64,000 bases of DNA from Physcomitrium patens (GCF_000002425.4 NC_037266.1:9341818-9405817), one strand, 5' to 3'. Positions 24,800 through 37,991 are shown, counted from the stretch's first letter. Translations and numbers: made by a program. The notes: generated by a model from the sequence alone, not told the origin.

Positions 24800-25738
24800 T
24801 AAGAATATTAAATGGATATATGCTTTTACTAAATAAACTCATTTTTAATGAAGAATATGGTTATCATGAGGAATGTGGTTGATTTTTATTTGTTTCAGAT
24901 CTAATAGTGGAGAAATAAATCTAGAAGTATTTTTTATTTTATTTTATTTTATTATGATGCTTAAGATGAGTAGATCAATTTTGTAAAAACTTAGGTCTAT
25001 TTAATATTTTCCTATATATATTAAATAATATTGTATTCTTTACTTGTAACCCATATACTACTCCTATGATTAAAAGTAGTACGTGAACAATAAGTAGAAA
25101 AAAAAATCCTATGTGAACAATAATTTATTAGAAAATTTCATTCTTAAATTTAGTCTAAGAATTTATCTTCCATAAACAACAATGTAAATTTTAATGCTAT
25201 ATAGATTAAAAAATTTATTAGTACTTATTATTTTAATTGATTCTTTTTATAGAAAAATATCATATATATCCCTCAAATATGTTGAAATATCAAAAAGACC
25301 CCTACATTCTTTATAATAGCAAATGTATCCTTCAAAGTTTTGATAATAGCAAAAATATCCTTGAGTACAATAAAGTATCTCCAATCTAACAAAAGTCCTT
25401 GGATTCCATTATTTTTTTTTGTTTTGAATGTAGTACAAATCTTGTGCCTTTATAATATGTCTTGAATTTTTTAATATGTATCAATTAGATATGTAGCCTA
25501 TAACTCCCTTGTTATTCATCTTTTGTCTCCATAATGCTTGCATTAATTGCACAAAATAAGATTATGATATTTTCTTAGAATTCTATGGCAGCACAAATGC
25601 GGCCAAATAATTCTTGAGCCACAACAACTTGCATGTCTAATTGATGCAAAAAGTAGACATACAAATATGACTAAGAACTTAATATGATAAAGAACTTAGC
25701 AAAGTCCTAACAAAAAACTGTCAGACTATATATGACTT
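23867..25738. other. 3' UTR then AT-rich intergenic DNA
   Basis: The first 250 bp keep the composition of the gene and probably hold its 3' UTR; no clear AATAAA is seen. Beyond about 24250 it is AT-rich with a (TA)n run near 24766-24793. Near 25262-25420 a phrase like TATCCTTCAAAGTTTTGATAA recurs in degenerate form. No gene is seen. Confidence 0.5.
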
Positions 25739-25774
25739 GTTAACCACATATTAGATATATAAGTAGATTGCATT
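25739..25774 (+). repeat. Copia 5' LTR, first fragment
   Basis: CATATTAGATATATAAG here matches CATATTAAACATATAAG in the 3' LTR at about 41374. It ends at the GCAT that is duplicated around the family B insertion (25771-25774 and 36611-36614). Confidence 0.65.
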
Positions 25775-26285
25775 GTTGTGCGGTAACATGATTATATGGT
25801 AAAAAATTAAAAAATTGATGTTATTATAGAAGGACCTAATAGAAAGATATAGTAGAAAAATAATAATAAATTATAGAAAGGTAATAAAATATTTAGTCTT
25901 AATATTGTCTTTTGAAGAAGAGACTTCTATTTATTTTATAGAGGCATAAATGAGCCAAATCAAAGTAAATAAGATAAAAAATTAATATAGACATATTAAA
26001 AAGAGAATCAACAATAGATTAAAGCAAAATTTACTTCAATTAACTAAAAATTGATATCCAAAGAAGACCAATTGTCAACTTGAATCAAAATTAGATCCTA
26101 AGGCACAAAACCATGAATTTATGGTGACTCCAAGGTTCTTTTATAAATCAAAGACTAGGATTTGAGAGAAGACTTTATAAGATTTCTTTGAGCCTTGATT
26201 TTGAACAATTTGAGTTTGTAATGACTTTGTAGGAGCTTTGAAAAGTGATGAAAAGTGATTATTTTTGATGAATGTGGTTTTATAA

Positions 26286-26287
26286 AA

Positions 26288-26367
<80 letters not shown>
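26286..26367. repeat. (AT)n microsatellite
   Basis: About 80 bp of nearly perfect TA repeats inside the LTR. A small open frame across it is meaningless. Confidence 0.95.
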
Positions 26368-26370
<3 letters not shown>

Positions 26371-26869
26371 AAAGAAATTTGTAAGTTTGGTATTAGTTCT
26401 ATGGGTAATTTTTTTATTTTTATTTTTGAGTATGATTGTTCTTATTGCATGTTATAAATTTGAATATGATTGAATGGTAAGATTCAATGATATTGAAGTT
26501 CAAATAGGTTGGAGTCTCAGAAATAAAGTTTTAAAGGTTAGTGAAGATTTCTAAAAGCTTTAGCGATTTCCTTGTTGAATTGAGGTGAAATTTATGTGTA
26601 TAGGTAGTAGACTTGATTTCCAAAATATATATGAAATTTGAGAGGTATTTAATGGTAGAATTAAGAAATTTTGGCTCAGAGATATTGGCATCAAGATTGG
26701 TGAAGGAGGCCAATCAATACCTGAGTGGATTTTAGAATTTATCATCTAATTAGTATGTATGATCTTTTTCAAAAATTTTATGCTTGTTATTAACTTAGTT
26801 GTTATAAGGTATGCAAAGTTTGAATCAAAATCAAGAATTGAATCATTTATTATTGAATTTTTAATCTAT

Positions 26870-27290
26870 TATAAGATTGTTAAGATTTTTGTTTAAGATT
26901 TAGGATTTAATTAAGGATTGATTAGAATTGGTTTAAGATTTAATATTTTTTTAGGATATGATTGGAATTTAGGATTGTTTTTGGATTTAATTAGGATTTG
27001 ATTAAGATTTGATTAAGATTTGATTAAAAATTGATTAGCATTTATTTAAAAAATATCTAGGATCTCATTAAGGTTCATTAGGATTGGTCTAGGATTTAAG
27101 ATTTTATTAAAATTTCTTTAGGGTTGATTTAAGGTTTAGGATTTTATTAGGATTTGATCTAGGATTTGATTAAGTTCCATTAGATTTTCAATTAAGGTTT
27201 GACCTAAGATTTGATTAAGGTTCATTTGAATTTTAATTAGAATTAAATTAAAATTTGGTTAAAATTTATTTAGAATTTATGAAACTTTTA
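26870..27290 (+). repeat. Degenerate GATTTGATTA-like short repeats
   Basis: Variants of AGGATTTGATTAAGATT recur dozens of times. The same block is found at about 36004-36290 (the other LTR of this copy) and, reversed, at about 38100-38410 in the solo LTR. Confidence 0.75.
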
Positions 27291-27689
27291 ATTTTTTTAG
27301 GATTTATTATTATTATTTTTAAAAAATAATAAATTTTTTTAAAATAATTTTTTTTATTTCTTTAAAGATTTATTTTTATATTTTTTTAAGATTTCTTATT
27401 ATTTTTCTTTGAAATTAATTTAAGACTTCTTTATATTTCTTTTGTAACTTCTTTTAAATTTATTTTGAATTAGTTAAAGTTAAATTAAGATTATCAAGAT
27501 TTGTTTAAAGTTTATTTAAGATTCTATTAGATTTGGTAGGATTGTTGTTGAATTTTTATTTATCTTTCATAACTAGGTGCCTAGTGCATTCTCAAGCAAG
27601 AACACACGTAATACAACATAAGTAGTGAATCCAACTTAAAAGCTTAAGGTGGAAGGGATTGGAGGTTGCTTATTTTTATTTTTATTTAA

Positions 27690-28916
27690 TGAAGAACGAG
27701 AGTAAGAGTTTTGAAAGATCCATAGAAGGAGTTTTAAGTAGAGCTTCTAGTGGAGTTTCTACTAAAGGACAAGGTATGTACATGGATCCAACCATTACAA
27801 GTATGTTTTAAGCTTGTACATTGTTTATGCAACAAGAAAGCAATGATTGTAAGAAAGTTTTGATAATCAAAATATTGCAAGCAATGGATAATAAAGTTGA
27901 TTAATTTGATGAAAGAAACATTTCAAAGTATTTAAGATGTTAAGTATAGAAAATGGAATTAAATTGGATTTTTGAAAAAAAAATGATTGAGCCATTTGGA
28001 CTTGCCCAAGTATCAAAGATATGGGAACATGTTAAATCAATTATAATGCATTATGGGAGTTTATAGAAGATATTTTTATATATATTAAAAGATAAATATT
28101 TTTTGGAGGACACTAATCATATTACTAAAAAATTATTTTTAGAATGGATTGAATGGTCTAATAAGAATTTATAAGCAACAAAGCTATTAAGGGAGTTTAA
28201 TAGACAATATTTTCAATTATCAAAGGTAAAGAAGTTAACATTGGAGCCAAATAAGATTGAATGATTTTTTCAAGTAGCCAATAGAGAATTATAATAAAAA
28301 TTAGAATTGCTTAAAGACAAAGAAGATGAAGGATTGACAATAAAGTTAAAAAAATATTATAGATGTTGTGGGTATGCTTGCAAAATGAGAGAAAATGAAG
28401 GATAGGATTAATATTCTAAGAATAATACAAGCATCTAAAACTCATGTACATACAACACGATAAAAAATGCCTATTATTCAATCTCTAGTATCTACATCAA
28501 AAAAAGAAGATATGGAAGTTGAAGAAATTATATATGGTATGTAGGATCTTCAAATGAAATTTACAAGACTTAAAAAAAGACTTCTATAAATAATTTGGAG
28601 GCTATTTTTAAATAAAGGTATATACAAAGATACATTTGATGTGATGATGTTTTTAATACTATAAAAGATTGCAATGAATTTAATAATGTAATGAAACAAA
28701 GATTGATTTTTTAGAAAGATGAAAATGTAATATTAAAGAATAAAAGGGACCTACTTCAAATCAATTTTAGTAAGGAATGTATGAGAGCATTGATTCAAGC
28801 CTATTTAGTAATATATGGAGTAGCAACATGAGAAAGTATAAGTTATGGTATTAGAATAGATGGCCTTAATGGAAATATAGAGACAAGTGGATTCTGAACT
28901 TTCGCTATTTCTATAA

Positions 28917-28952
<36 letters not shown>

Positions 28953-29400
28953 CGAAAGACATTATTAAGAATTGGTACAAGAATACGTGGTGCAATAAGT
29001 TGAAAAGATCTTATAGAGGTACTTTCAATTCATGCATATATTACTAAGAGTCAACATAAAGCTTTGATGGAAGAAAAGAAACAAAGAAATTTTGATGATA
29101 TAAGAAAAGAAAATTCTTCTGAGAAGAAAATTTGAGGAGATAAGGCTTGTGAGGCAACTTCATAAGAATTACCTAAAAAAGATACTTCAATAATATTGAA
29201 AGAAAAAGAAATAGAGATAAAAGATAAAAATAAATCAATAACTTATAAACTACTCTTTCATATTAAAGTAAATATAGATTTAAAGGGATGTGTTGGAAGA
29301 ATGCATACTAAATTCTAAGGTGGAATTTGCATTGAAAGAGATTTTAGAAATTACAAAGAAGGAATTTTATGATATTATTATTGAGAGCATTAAAAAAAAG
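27690..29400 (+). pseudogene. Family B second copy gag (fossil)
   Basis: Readable fragments follow the first copy's gag in order (KYLRCxVQKMELNWIFEKK-like, then the K/E-rich block near 29040-29400). A poly-A run near 28920 lies between the blocks. The wear is heavy, with many interruptions. Confidence 0.65.
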
Positions 29401-29589
29401 AGATAATTAATACATAAAACTTAAATGAGTCATGCTATTGATGCAAAGATATATAAGAATGAAGAAGAAGTTGATAATTATTAAAAAAAATCACCAAGTA
29501 AAATGAATGCATTTTGAAGATTATTGTAACAAAAAATAGAATCTTTAAGCTATTATATTCAAAAATATTGGGCAAAGGCAATTATAAAA

Positions 29590-31203
29590 GTATTAGTGAA
29601 GGTGGAAGATATAAAAGAACCAGTTGTTGCTTTAATTGACTAAAATTCTAAGATAAATCTTATGTCTAAAGATCTTTATAAGAAATAAAGGTGGTCAATT
29701 GATATGGAGTATGGATAGACAATATGAGGAGCTAATAGTACATAAAGTGAATTATTTAGAACTGTTGAGATTTTTAAATTTGGATTGGAGATGTTGCAAC
29801 AGAGCAATATTTCTTTGTTCAAGATAGAACATCTTATCAAATGATTTTAAGACAATCATATATTATGGAAACATGCATGGAAACAAAAATGTTTGATGAT
29901 GGTTCAGCCTATGTATAGATACTTAGTGAAGATAGAAGGAAAGGGGTATAATTTCTAATTATGCCTCTTAATCATGAAGAAAATCAAGATAGATTTAAAG
30001 AGAAGTTGATGCCATGAATTGTTAGAAATTTAAGGATTTTGAAAAAATACCATTATAAAGCAAGATTATAGATGTATAAAAAGAGAGATACTTTTGTAAG
30101 ATGTAGATGCCTTTGATAGAAGTTTTATTAGAATTTTTAAAAATAAAAGTATTATGTACAAAAAAATTGAAGATTTAAAAGAAAAGAGAGAAAAAAATAT
30201 GTGATATTGAAAAAAAATTATATAGCTTAGAAATATTGAAAGATGATGAATAGATTTTAAGTATTTATAAAAAAAATGAATTGAAAGATTCTTTGGAATT
30301 AATTACATCTATTGGATTAAGAAATCATGATAAGATTGTGAAAATTCATTCAAAGAGGATTTATTTCTTTTTTGAATCTTTCCAAGCACAAAAAGTTATT
30401 ATAAAGATAAAATATAAAACAATAGATAAGAAAGTAAAATCTATTGTTAAACCTTTATCAAAAGATTTTATAGAATAAATAGAAGAGATACTAAAAGAAA
30501 AATTTTAATAGATCCAAAACATATTGAACATCAATTTACAAAAGAGACTTTTGAAGAATTGAAGATAAAATGCAATGGTTTTTTTATTACTAGCAAAAAT
30601 TGAATACTTTATAAAAATGATTATAAAACGTGATAAATCATTTTTCTTTGGACTTCAAGAAATAAGATGTATGGATCTTAATATTATTGTTCCTATAATT
30701 ATCTTCTTAATACTACATGTGAGTTGGATTTTAAAACCAATTCCTATGCTAAAGGCAAACTTCTCTAAATTGGTGGAATTATTGAAAGAATATATACAAA
30801 TAAAGATTTTAGAACCTTTTTGTGCTCCATATTCTAGTTGTTGGTTTATGGTGCCTAAGAAAAATGGATCATTATATTTTATTTAAGATATGCAGCTAGT
30901 GAATGTAATAACTATTGGAAATGTAAGTATAGGACCTTTAGTAGATGAGTTTGCTGAAGTATTTGTAGGAAAGGCAATTTATTCAATAAATGATTTATAT
31001 TTGGACTATGATCAATTTCAACTTACATATGGGAGTAGAGATCTAATAATGATGAGAATGCCACTTAGATTTCTTAAAATGTATACTCTTTCACAATGTG
31101 CTATAAACTCAATTGCACATATAATAAATAGAATGAATAAGGTATTAAGAGACTTTATTCTTGAAAAAACTATGCCATTTTTAGATCATATTCCTATTAA
31201 AGG

Positions 31204-31235
<32 letters not shown>

Positions 31236-33540
31236 AATGAGACTTTAAATGAGAAGGGATATTGCAAGTATATTGTTGATCATATACAAGATTATAAAAA
31301 GATTTTAACTTGACTTGAAGAAGTCCATCTTACACTTTTGGAAAAAAAATCTACATTTGAAATACATGAAGTTTTCATTATTTGATATTTGTATGGATTT
31401 TATAGAAAAAAACCAAATCCAAGCAAAGTTGATGTAATTGAAAAGATGAAAGATACATATAACTCTTTAACAAAAGTATACAGATTTTTAAGAGCTTTTG
31501 TATTTTATTGTATATAGATTCCTTATTATACTCATATAATAGGTTCATTGTATGAATTATTATATAAAAATTATCAATTTAAATTAAAAAAAAGCATACT
31601 TAAGTAATAAAAAAGCTAAAGGTGTCATCATTGATACCTCCAATTTTAAGGAGATATGATTATAAGTATAATAGATAAGTAATACTTATAGTAGATACTA
31701 ATTCTATTACTATTGAATGGACTGTGGATCAATGTGATTCAAGTGGAAGGAGATTTGTAACTTGATTTAGAACTAAATTTTTAAGTACTTATCAACATAC
31801 ATATTTAAAAGTCAAAAGAAAATTATGTGAGATTGTTTTGATTATGAAAGGTAAAAATAATTATTTGATTGGTGCATTGATAGTAATTAAAATAGATTGC
31901 TTGCAATTGCTTGGAATGATTATTAATTGTTCAATACCAAATATTATAATATTAAGATGGATTGCTTATATTAAATTATTAAATCTAAAATTTAGGCATA
32001 TTACTAAAAAGTACAATTTAGTGGCGGATATATTATCTTGAGCAAGATATAAAAGAAAAGATAAGATGGTTGAAGACATTGATGATGTAGGATCAAAATT
32101 TTGTTCAATATCAAATCTTAACAAGGAAGATAAGTTATTTTTAAAGAATTTTATGAAAGAGAATCATTGAATATTGGTTATTATTTGTATAGCTTGACTA
32201 AATAAGAAAATTATTCTATAGAAAAATTTAAACAAATAAGAAAAAAAAAATATGGATTTTTACTTCAAGAAGTATTTTTGTGAAAGAGATCAAAGAAAAA
32301 AAATTTGGATGCCATAATAAGTCATAGGTAATAAAGAAGAGCAACAAAAATTATCAAAGGAAGTTCATAATAGTTTATAGATAGAATATAGGAAAATTTG
32401 GATTACTTTTGCTAAACTTAAAGAATAATATTGGTAGAAAAATATGTATTGAAATGTGCTTTTATTTGTAGAATTATGTGAAATTTTTCAAGTACATTTT
32501 AATATATAACATCAAGATGGCTCACATCCAATATGTTCTTTGACTATTTATTTTAAATGGGTTGTTGATTTTTTTATATTATATCAATTGGATTATAATA
32601 AATGAGATATTTATTCTTGCCTCATGAAGATTTATTAAACCAAGTAGAAGGTAGAGCATTGAAAACAAAGTCTAGATAAGGGATTTGTAGATTTTTTCTT
32701 GAAGATGTTATTTGCTATGGATATATAGGAAAAATCATTTCATATTGTAGAGAATTAAATGCATAAGAAGCCTGTGAATTCTTTGAAAGATGTCAAATTA
32801 AGTTATCATTGACTATTGCTTATAATTAAGAAAGAAATAAAAAAAGTAAATATGATCACCTACCAATTATAAAAGCATAAGTTAAAGATTGTAATAAGGA
32901 TCAAAAATGGCCTCAACTTTTTTCATTTGTATTACAGATTGATCAAACAACTCCTATTTTAGTAAGGAGATATATACTTATTGAGCTCATGACAAGTCAA
33001 AAATTTATTTTGCCAATTAAAAAAAAAAAAATACTTATTTAGAGTGTACTACCATAGAAAGTTGAATTGACAAGAGAGGAATTTTTAGGTATTAGAATTC
33101 AACAACTTGAGCAAAGACCAATAGATATGCAAATAGTATTAAAAAGGTTATAAAAAGTAAGGTTATAAAATAAGGCATAATTTGATAAGCAATATCAATT
33201 GAGGTCTAAAATAATTGAAGAAGGTAATTGAATTTTGGTCTATAATAGTAACTTGGACAATCAACATAATACAATAAAGAAGTTTTTTAAACAATATTTT
33301 GGACTATATGTGATAACAATTATTCATGATAATACAACTTATTCATTACAAGAGATAGATGGAATAAGGTTAAAATACTAGCTACATAGAAGTAAGTGAA
33401 GATATTTAAACAAAGACAAATAGAAATAAATATAAAATATCTAATTAAAGATATAAAACTTTCAAAAAAAGAAAATGATTTTGATTAGGATAGCAAAAAT
33501 GATTAAAAAAATTGAATGAAGACATGAAGAACATAACATA
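29590..33540 (+). pseudogene. Family B second copy pol (fossil)
   Basis: A protease-like segment (VVALID, then INLMS) lies near 29600-29670. The RT is at about 30710-31205, with WILKPIPMLKANFSKLVELL and IPIKG after the catalytic position. RNase H follows at about 31690-32040 and the integrase at about 32340-33000, with recognisable TAYN-region and tail sequence. The domain order equals that of the first copy. There are dozens of breaks. A (TA)n run at 31203-31230 has expanded in the RT region. Confidence 0.65.
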
Positions 33541-33603
33541 AATCAAATAAGATTTGAATTATTTAGTGCAAATCAGAGGATAGATAAGTTCAGAGCATAT
33601 GAA

Positions 33604-33626
33604 TGTCATTTGATAATACAACTATA
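33604..33626 (+). repeat. Family B second copy 3' LTR, left fragment
   Basis: TGTCATTTGATAATACAAC matches the family B LTR start (TGTCGTGTTGTAACACGAC). It is cut off by the reversed family C fragment. Confidence 0.6.
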
Positions 33627-34181
33627 TGTCAAGGACAAGAACTTAATGAAAGTAAATAATCAAGTGAGACTTTTTTCAAAGAAGTACAAAAAATTAGAAG
33701 TAAAGAAATATGTTTATTAAAAAGAAACAAGAATGGTTATTTTCAAAAGACAAAAAAACTAAAGACTCTTGAATCTAGACTACAATAAGAAAAGAATTGA
33801 CAAGAGTGAAGAAAGTTTCACTCTTGTCTCTATATATATTTTCCATTGAGGAATTATGTGGAAATATTCTATAAGACCTCCAACATGTATTGACTTTGGA
33901 AGCCACATATTTTAACTTGCAAGATAAGTTTTCTATCTATGCGCCATATAAGAAACTTGTTTTATAAGATATCCAAACATGTGACATTAAGCTAACTTAT
34001 TGATCAAATTTTTAACCTAAAAGTCAACTATAAATACATGTAAAGTCAAAAACATATCTATAAAGCTTCTAAAAAGCATTTTTAGAAGATATTATAAAAT
34101 TAATCTACTTTTGTTTAATTTTATCTATTTTTATCTAATCATATAAGTAATTATTAAAGTAAGTATGTATATCTATGATGA
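33627..34181 (-). repeat. Family C LTR (minus strand)
   Basis: About 555 bp, collinear with the reverse complement of 53046-53597. It keeps the TATA region and the palindrome ACAAGAGTGAA/TTCACTCTTGT (33800-33827). Confidence 0.75.
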
Positions 34182-34329
34182 TATATTTGTAATATTATCT
34201 CTCTTTGTAGAGACAAGTTTCACGAGGAGTGGTCATTATATATTGAAGAAATTTAAGATGTAACAAATTGTATTTGCTATATACTTTGATTTTTTTTTTT
34301 TTTTTTTTTTTTTTTGAAGATGGTTGATA

Positions 34330-34680
34330 GATCTTCTCAGAAGTTAATAATGTCTTACATTAAAAAAAAAAAGACCACCCTATTATTTGATTATTGTTGA
34401 GGCCTTCCTAACTTTATTCAAATAAAATATTTAGAATACCACCAAGAGTTGTTCTTACTTCTAATAAAATCACCAAAGATCAAAAGTCTCTTTTAAGGTC
34501 ATGATACCAAACATGTTGTATCTCACCATTTATTCAAGGATGAATGTATCATTTTTGAGGATCTTCATCTCAATTACATTATCTTAAAGGTTGTAACAAT
34601 TGTAATGTTTCATCTAGAAGTCAACAAACAATAATTCTTAAGTTGAATCCGTTGATTGTTAGTTTTTCATCTTATTAGTG
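34330..34680 (-). pseudogene. Family C extra 3' ORF region (fossil, minus strand)
   Basis: The minus strand shows sequence collinear with the extra ORF of the young copy at 52582-53004 (VWYHDL, LVILLEV, PNILFE, EGLNN). It sits between chromodomain region and 3' LTR, as in the other two copies. It is broken. Confidence 0.6.
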
Positions 34681-35529
34681 CTATAGTATATACAAAAGCT
34701 ACAAACAAGAATAAAAGGTAGAATATTATCTTTTTTTTTATCTTGTTTCTTTTATAGCAAAGTTTTGCTATTCTTCATTTAGATTTTGATTGATGTTGTT
34801 GATGAAAAGCTTCCACTTTCTTTGCTATATTTATAAGATTATTTATTTTCTTCTATGTAAATTCACTAATATCATATCTATGCTAATAAACAAGATATTT
34901 CAACCTATTTTGGGGCCGCTTTAAATCTAAGACTTCTCCCACCTCAAATTGTTCATTATTTTCAACTTCTATAGGAGAAGGTGGCACATGTTTTCTTCTT
35001 AGTATGTTCATTGTGTTATATGGTTCAAAAAGAGATACATGGAATATGACATGGATCTTCATTAACTCTAATAGATATAATCAAAATCAATTAGATTCAT
35101 TTATTCAGAAATACAAAAAGGTTGAAGCTTACAATAGCCTAATTTATCATAAGGACAAGTAGTCTTGATATGATAACAAAATAATCAAATCTTGTCACTT
35201 ACATTGAATTGTGGTTATTCCTTGTGATAGGTATTTGTATTTATCTTTTGTTATTCTTGAGCTTTTTTTAATTGTGCTTTCATTGTTGCATATAGCTCTA
35301 ACAAAAAAATTTCCAAATCTTTTGCTACAAGATTATCAACTCTTGAAAAGTCAAAAATATCAAGTCATAAATAATAGCCATAATTTAAAAAATATATATT
35401 TGATGAAAAAAAGAATGTATTGTATCATTATAGGAAAATTCTACCAATAGCAAAAGAATTGTCCAATCATCTTATTGGTAGTTAATGGTATACCTCAAAT
35501 ATTGCTTCAAAACTTAATAAACATACCTT

Positions 35530-35990
35530 ATCTATCCATCAATTTTAGCATGAAAGATTGAAGCTAATTTTATATCTATGTTTAAAATCTTTAAAATGGT
35601 TCTCCAAAATCTTGATATAAATTGAATCTCCTTATTCAATATAATATCCTTAAATAATCCATAATAGCAATAGATATATTCAAGAAAAAGCTTAGTTATT
35701 TTTTTCACCTGTGATAGATTTTGTGTATGGTACAAAATGTGCCATCTTCGTAAAACGATCGACTATCACAAATATAGAATCATATGAACTTGAAACTAAA
35801 AGAATCATGATATAATCCATAGAAATAATAATAAAAAAAAAAAAAACATGATTGTTTAGATATAGGCAATGATTAAAGAAGTTTATAGAATTAATGATGA
35901 GAAATTTTTAATCTTAAATAAATATCTCATGATTAGACAAAGTTTTTCATTTCCTTCTTCACTTATGGCCATTAAAAATTCTTAGATATA
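35530..35990 (-). pseudogene. Family C integrase fragment (fossil, minus strand)
   Basis: Read on the minus strand, YCYYGLFKDIILNKEIQF and SRFWRTILKILNIDIKLA match the integrase core of the young copy (YRYHGLPKDIISDRGTQF, SRFWRTLFKILKVDIKLS). Zinc-finger-side sequence lies near 35900-35990, where the copy is truncated. Confidence 0.75.
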
Positions 35991-36003
35991 AGTTCCAAAA
36001 TCT

Positions 36004-36610
36004 AGATTTTAATTAGGATTTGGTTGAAATTAAAGATTATTTTAGGATTTGATTAAGATTTAATTAGGATTTTATTAATATTTTTTAATGAATTAATTAA
36101 GGTTTATCTAAGATTTTATTAGAATTGATCTAGAATTTAGAATTTTTTTAGGATTTTATTGGAATTTCATTAAAGTTAGTCTAGAGTTCAGGTTTTTATT
36201 AAAATTTGGTCAAGATTTATTAGAGTTTTAATTAAAATTAAATAAGATTTTGATTAGGATTTATTCAGGATTTATTTAATGTTTCTTTAAGATTATTTGT
36301 TATTTCTTTAGAAAAAAATATTTCTAATATTTTATTATAATTATTTATATTTTTTAAAGATTTATTATTATATTTTTTAAAGATTTCTTATTATTTTTCT
36401 TTGAGATTAATTTAGGACTTCTTTGTGTTTCTTTTATAACTTCTTTTAAATTTATTTTGGATTAGTTAAAATTTGATTAGTATTATCAAGGTTTATTTAA
36501 AGTTTATTTAAGATTTTATTAGACTAAGTAGGATTATTTTTATATTTCTATTTATCTTTCATAGCTAGGTACTCAATGCATTCTCAAGTAAAAACACACA
36601 TAATACTATA
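36004..36610 (+). repeat. Family B second copy 3' LTR, right fragment
   Basis: It resumes in the GATTTGATTA-like repeats and ends in CATAGCTAGGTACTC to AATACTATA, matching the end of the 5' LTR at 27618. GCAT follows. Confidence 0.7.
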
Positions 36611-36614
36611 GCAT

Positions 36615-36870
36615 TGCTATAGAACAAGGTGTTCCTATTGAGCACAATTTGTATATGTATAGAATTGGTACACTTGTATTGAGAGGATATATCTCTCTCA
36701 ATATATCACAATTCCAATAATATATATATATATATATATTATAAATAAATTTATATTTTATTATATATATATATATATATATTATAAATAAATTTATATT
36801 TTATTATATATATATATATATTATAATAAAATATAAAATTTATTATTATTTTTATCATTATTAGATTCTA
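36615..36870 (+). repeat. Copia 5' LTR, second fragment
   Basis: AGAACAAGGTGTTCC to CACTTGTATTGAGAGG aligns with AGAACAAGATGTGC to TACTTGTATTTAGAAGG at 41416-41470. A duplicated (TA)n/ATAAATTTATATTTTATTA block (36717-36830) has expanded within it. Confidence 0.65.
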
Positions 36871-36886
36871 TTATGATATCAAAGTG
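36871..36886 (+). promoter_or_regulatory. Copia primer-binding site
   Basis: TTATGATATCAAAGTG resembles TTTGGTATCAGAGC (initiator-Met tRNA) with several substitutions, right after the LTR. Confidence 0.5.
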
Positions 36887-36899
36887 TCTTTTTAAGAAT

Positions 36900-37377
36900 T
36901 TAAATATTTTAAAAAAGTAATAATAGAATATTTAAGAAGAAAAGGCTTTGTTAAAGATGTTCAATATAAAACTATGGTATTAATATTCCTTATTTTTTAT
37001 CATTACTACTAATAATTTTTTAAAAAGAAAATAGCCAAAATTTGATGGATTATAATATATTTTTTAGAAACAAAAAATCCAAATGAAGTTTGAAATAGAT
37101 GAATTATAGAATCTAGTCTTCAAACTTGAAAAAGAGCCAATTTTTAGTATGAAACTAGATACTACAACATTACATCTAATAAATCAAATGGTAATTTGAA
37201 TATGAAAGAAAAGAAACCATATTGATCTTGGAGCAATTTGAGATTGTATTAACAACACAATTTTTTTTTATGTAAGAGCATATAAAATTACCAATAAAGC
37301 TTGGCTTCCTCTCATAAATATATATCCAGCGAGTGACATTTTTATTTAAGCTCATCTTGAAGAGAAGTTTATTACAC

Positions 37378-37409
<32 letters not shown>

Positions 37410-37991
37410 TGATAGAAGACTTACACAATTACAAAATACTACTTCAACAATGTTACTTTATGAGAGTAATAATACTACAAAAAATCAAGATACTACTTTC
37501 ATGAAATCCATGCCATCATAATATAGAACCATAATTCAAACATTATGAATCATTGGAATTGCAACTTTGTCCAAGCTTATTGCAATTCTACTTTAAAAAG
37601 AGATTGCCATGAAAGGTTCCTCTTCCAAATTAAAAGCCTTTTTTTTCTAGTTGCAAAAATGAAGATAAGTGGCGACTAAGATTTATACAAAATCCACATG
37701 TATGAGATCCAAAATTATCCAAAAATAAATCAAAATCTCTAATTTCTTGTCTTCATTGCAAAAAAATATGCCATTGGAGATTCAATTGTTTTAGGAATAA
37801 ATCATAAGCTAATGCAAATACTGAAATTATTTTATATAATTCTAAAAAATAAAAATTAACATTAAAGACCAAAGATATAGAAGAAATTTAACCTTTTTTC
37901 CATATACATGTGAATTTCATTTAAAAAATTTTCTATGCAAAATTTATTCCAAAAAATGATACCTAAGATGATCAATAATTTGTAGATGTGG
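36900..37991 (+). pseudogene. Copia gag remnant (fossil)
   Basis: Worn coding sequence of copia gag lies between the 5' LTR and the solo LTR. The clearest piece is a zinc-knuckle-like CLHCKKICHWRFNC near 37758-37800. A poly-A run of about 27 lies at 37380. There are many interruptions. Confidence 0.5.

Larger units (their letters stand above)
25775..27618 (+). repeat. Family B (second copy) 5' LTR, 1844 bp
   Basis: The first 30 and last 60 bases correspond to the 1246-bp LTR at 5240-6485, but the middle is unrelated or very diverged. It contains a long (AT)n run at 26286-26367 and a region of degenerate GATTTGATTA-like repeats (about 26870-27290). Confidence 0.7.
33627..36003 (-). mobile_element. 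Family C chromovirus, truncated minus-strand copy
   Basis: TGTCAAGGACAAG at 33627 is the reverse complement of the family C LTR end. Reading leftwards along the minus strand gives integrase (from about 35990), chromodomain region, extra ORF region and 3' LTR. Everything upstream of the integrase zinc finger is absent. It lies in the 3' LTR of the second family B copy, part of which is also missing. It is old and broken. Confidence 0.75.
25775..36610 (+). mobile_element. Family B Ty3/gypsy element, second and older copy
   Basis: Its ends correspond to family B (TGTTGTGCGGTAACATGATTATATGG-like start, CATAGCTAGGTGCC-like end region), and its interior aligns with 6486-11867 domain by domain. The 5' LTR is longer than in the first copy because the middle of the LTR is different. 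The 3' LTR is split by a family C fragment at 33627-36003. A 4-bp duplication, GCAT, flanks it within the copia LTR. It has dozens of breaks and a strong drift to A and T. Confidence 0.75.

Noticed and set aside
26272-26457. 61-codon frame near the (AT)n run
   Set aside because: It mostly translates the microsatellite as alternating Tyr and Ile.
26870-27290. CRISPR-like array
   Set aside because: The short GATTTGATTA-like repeats are degenerate, without regular spacers, and lie in an LTR of a plant retroelement.
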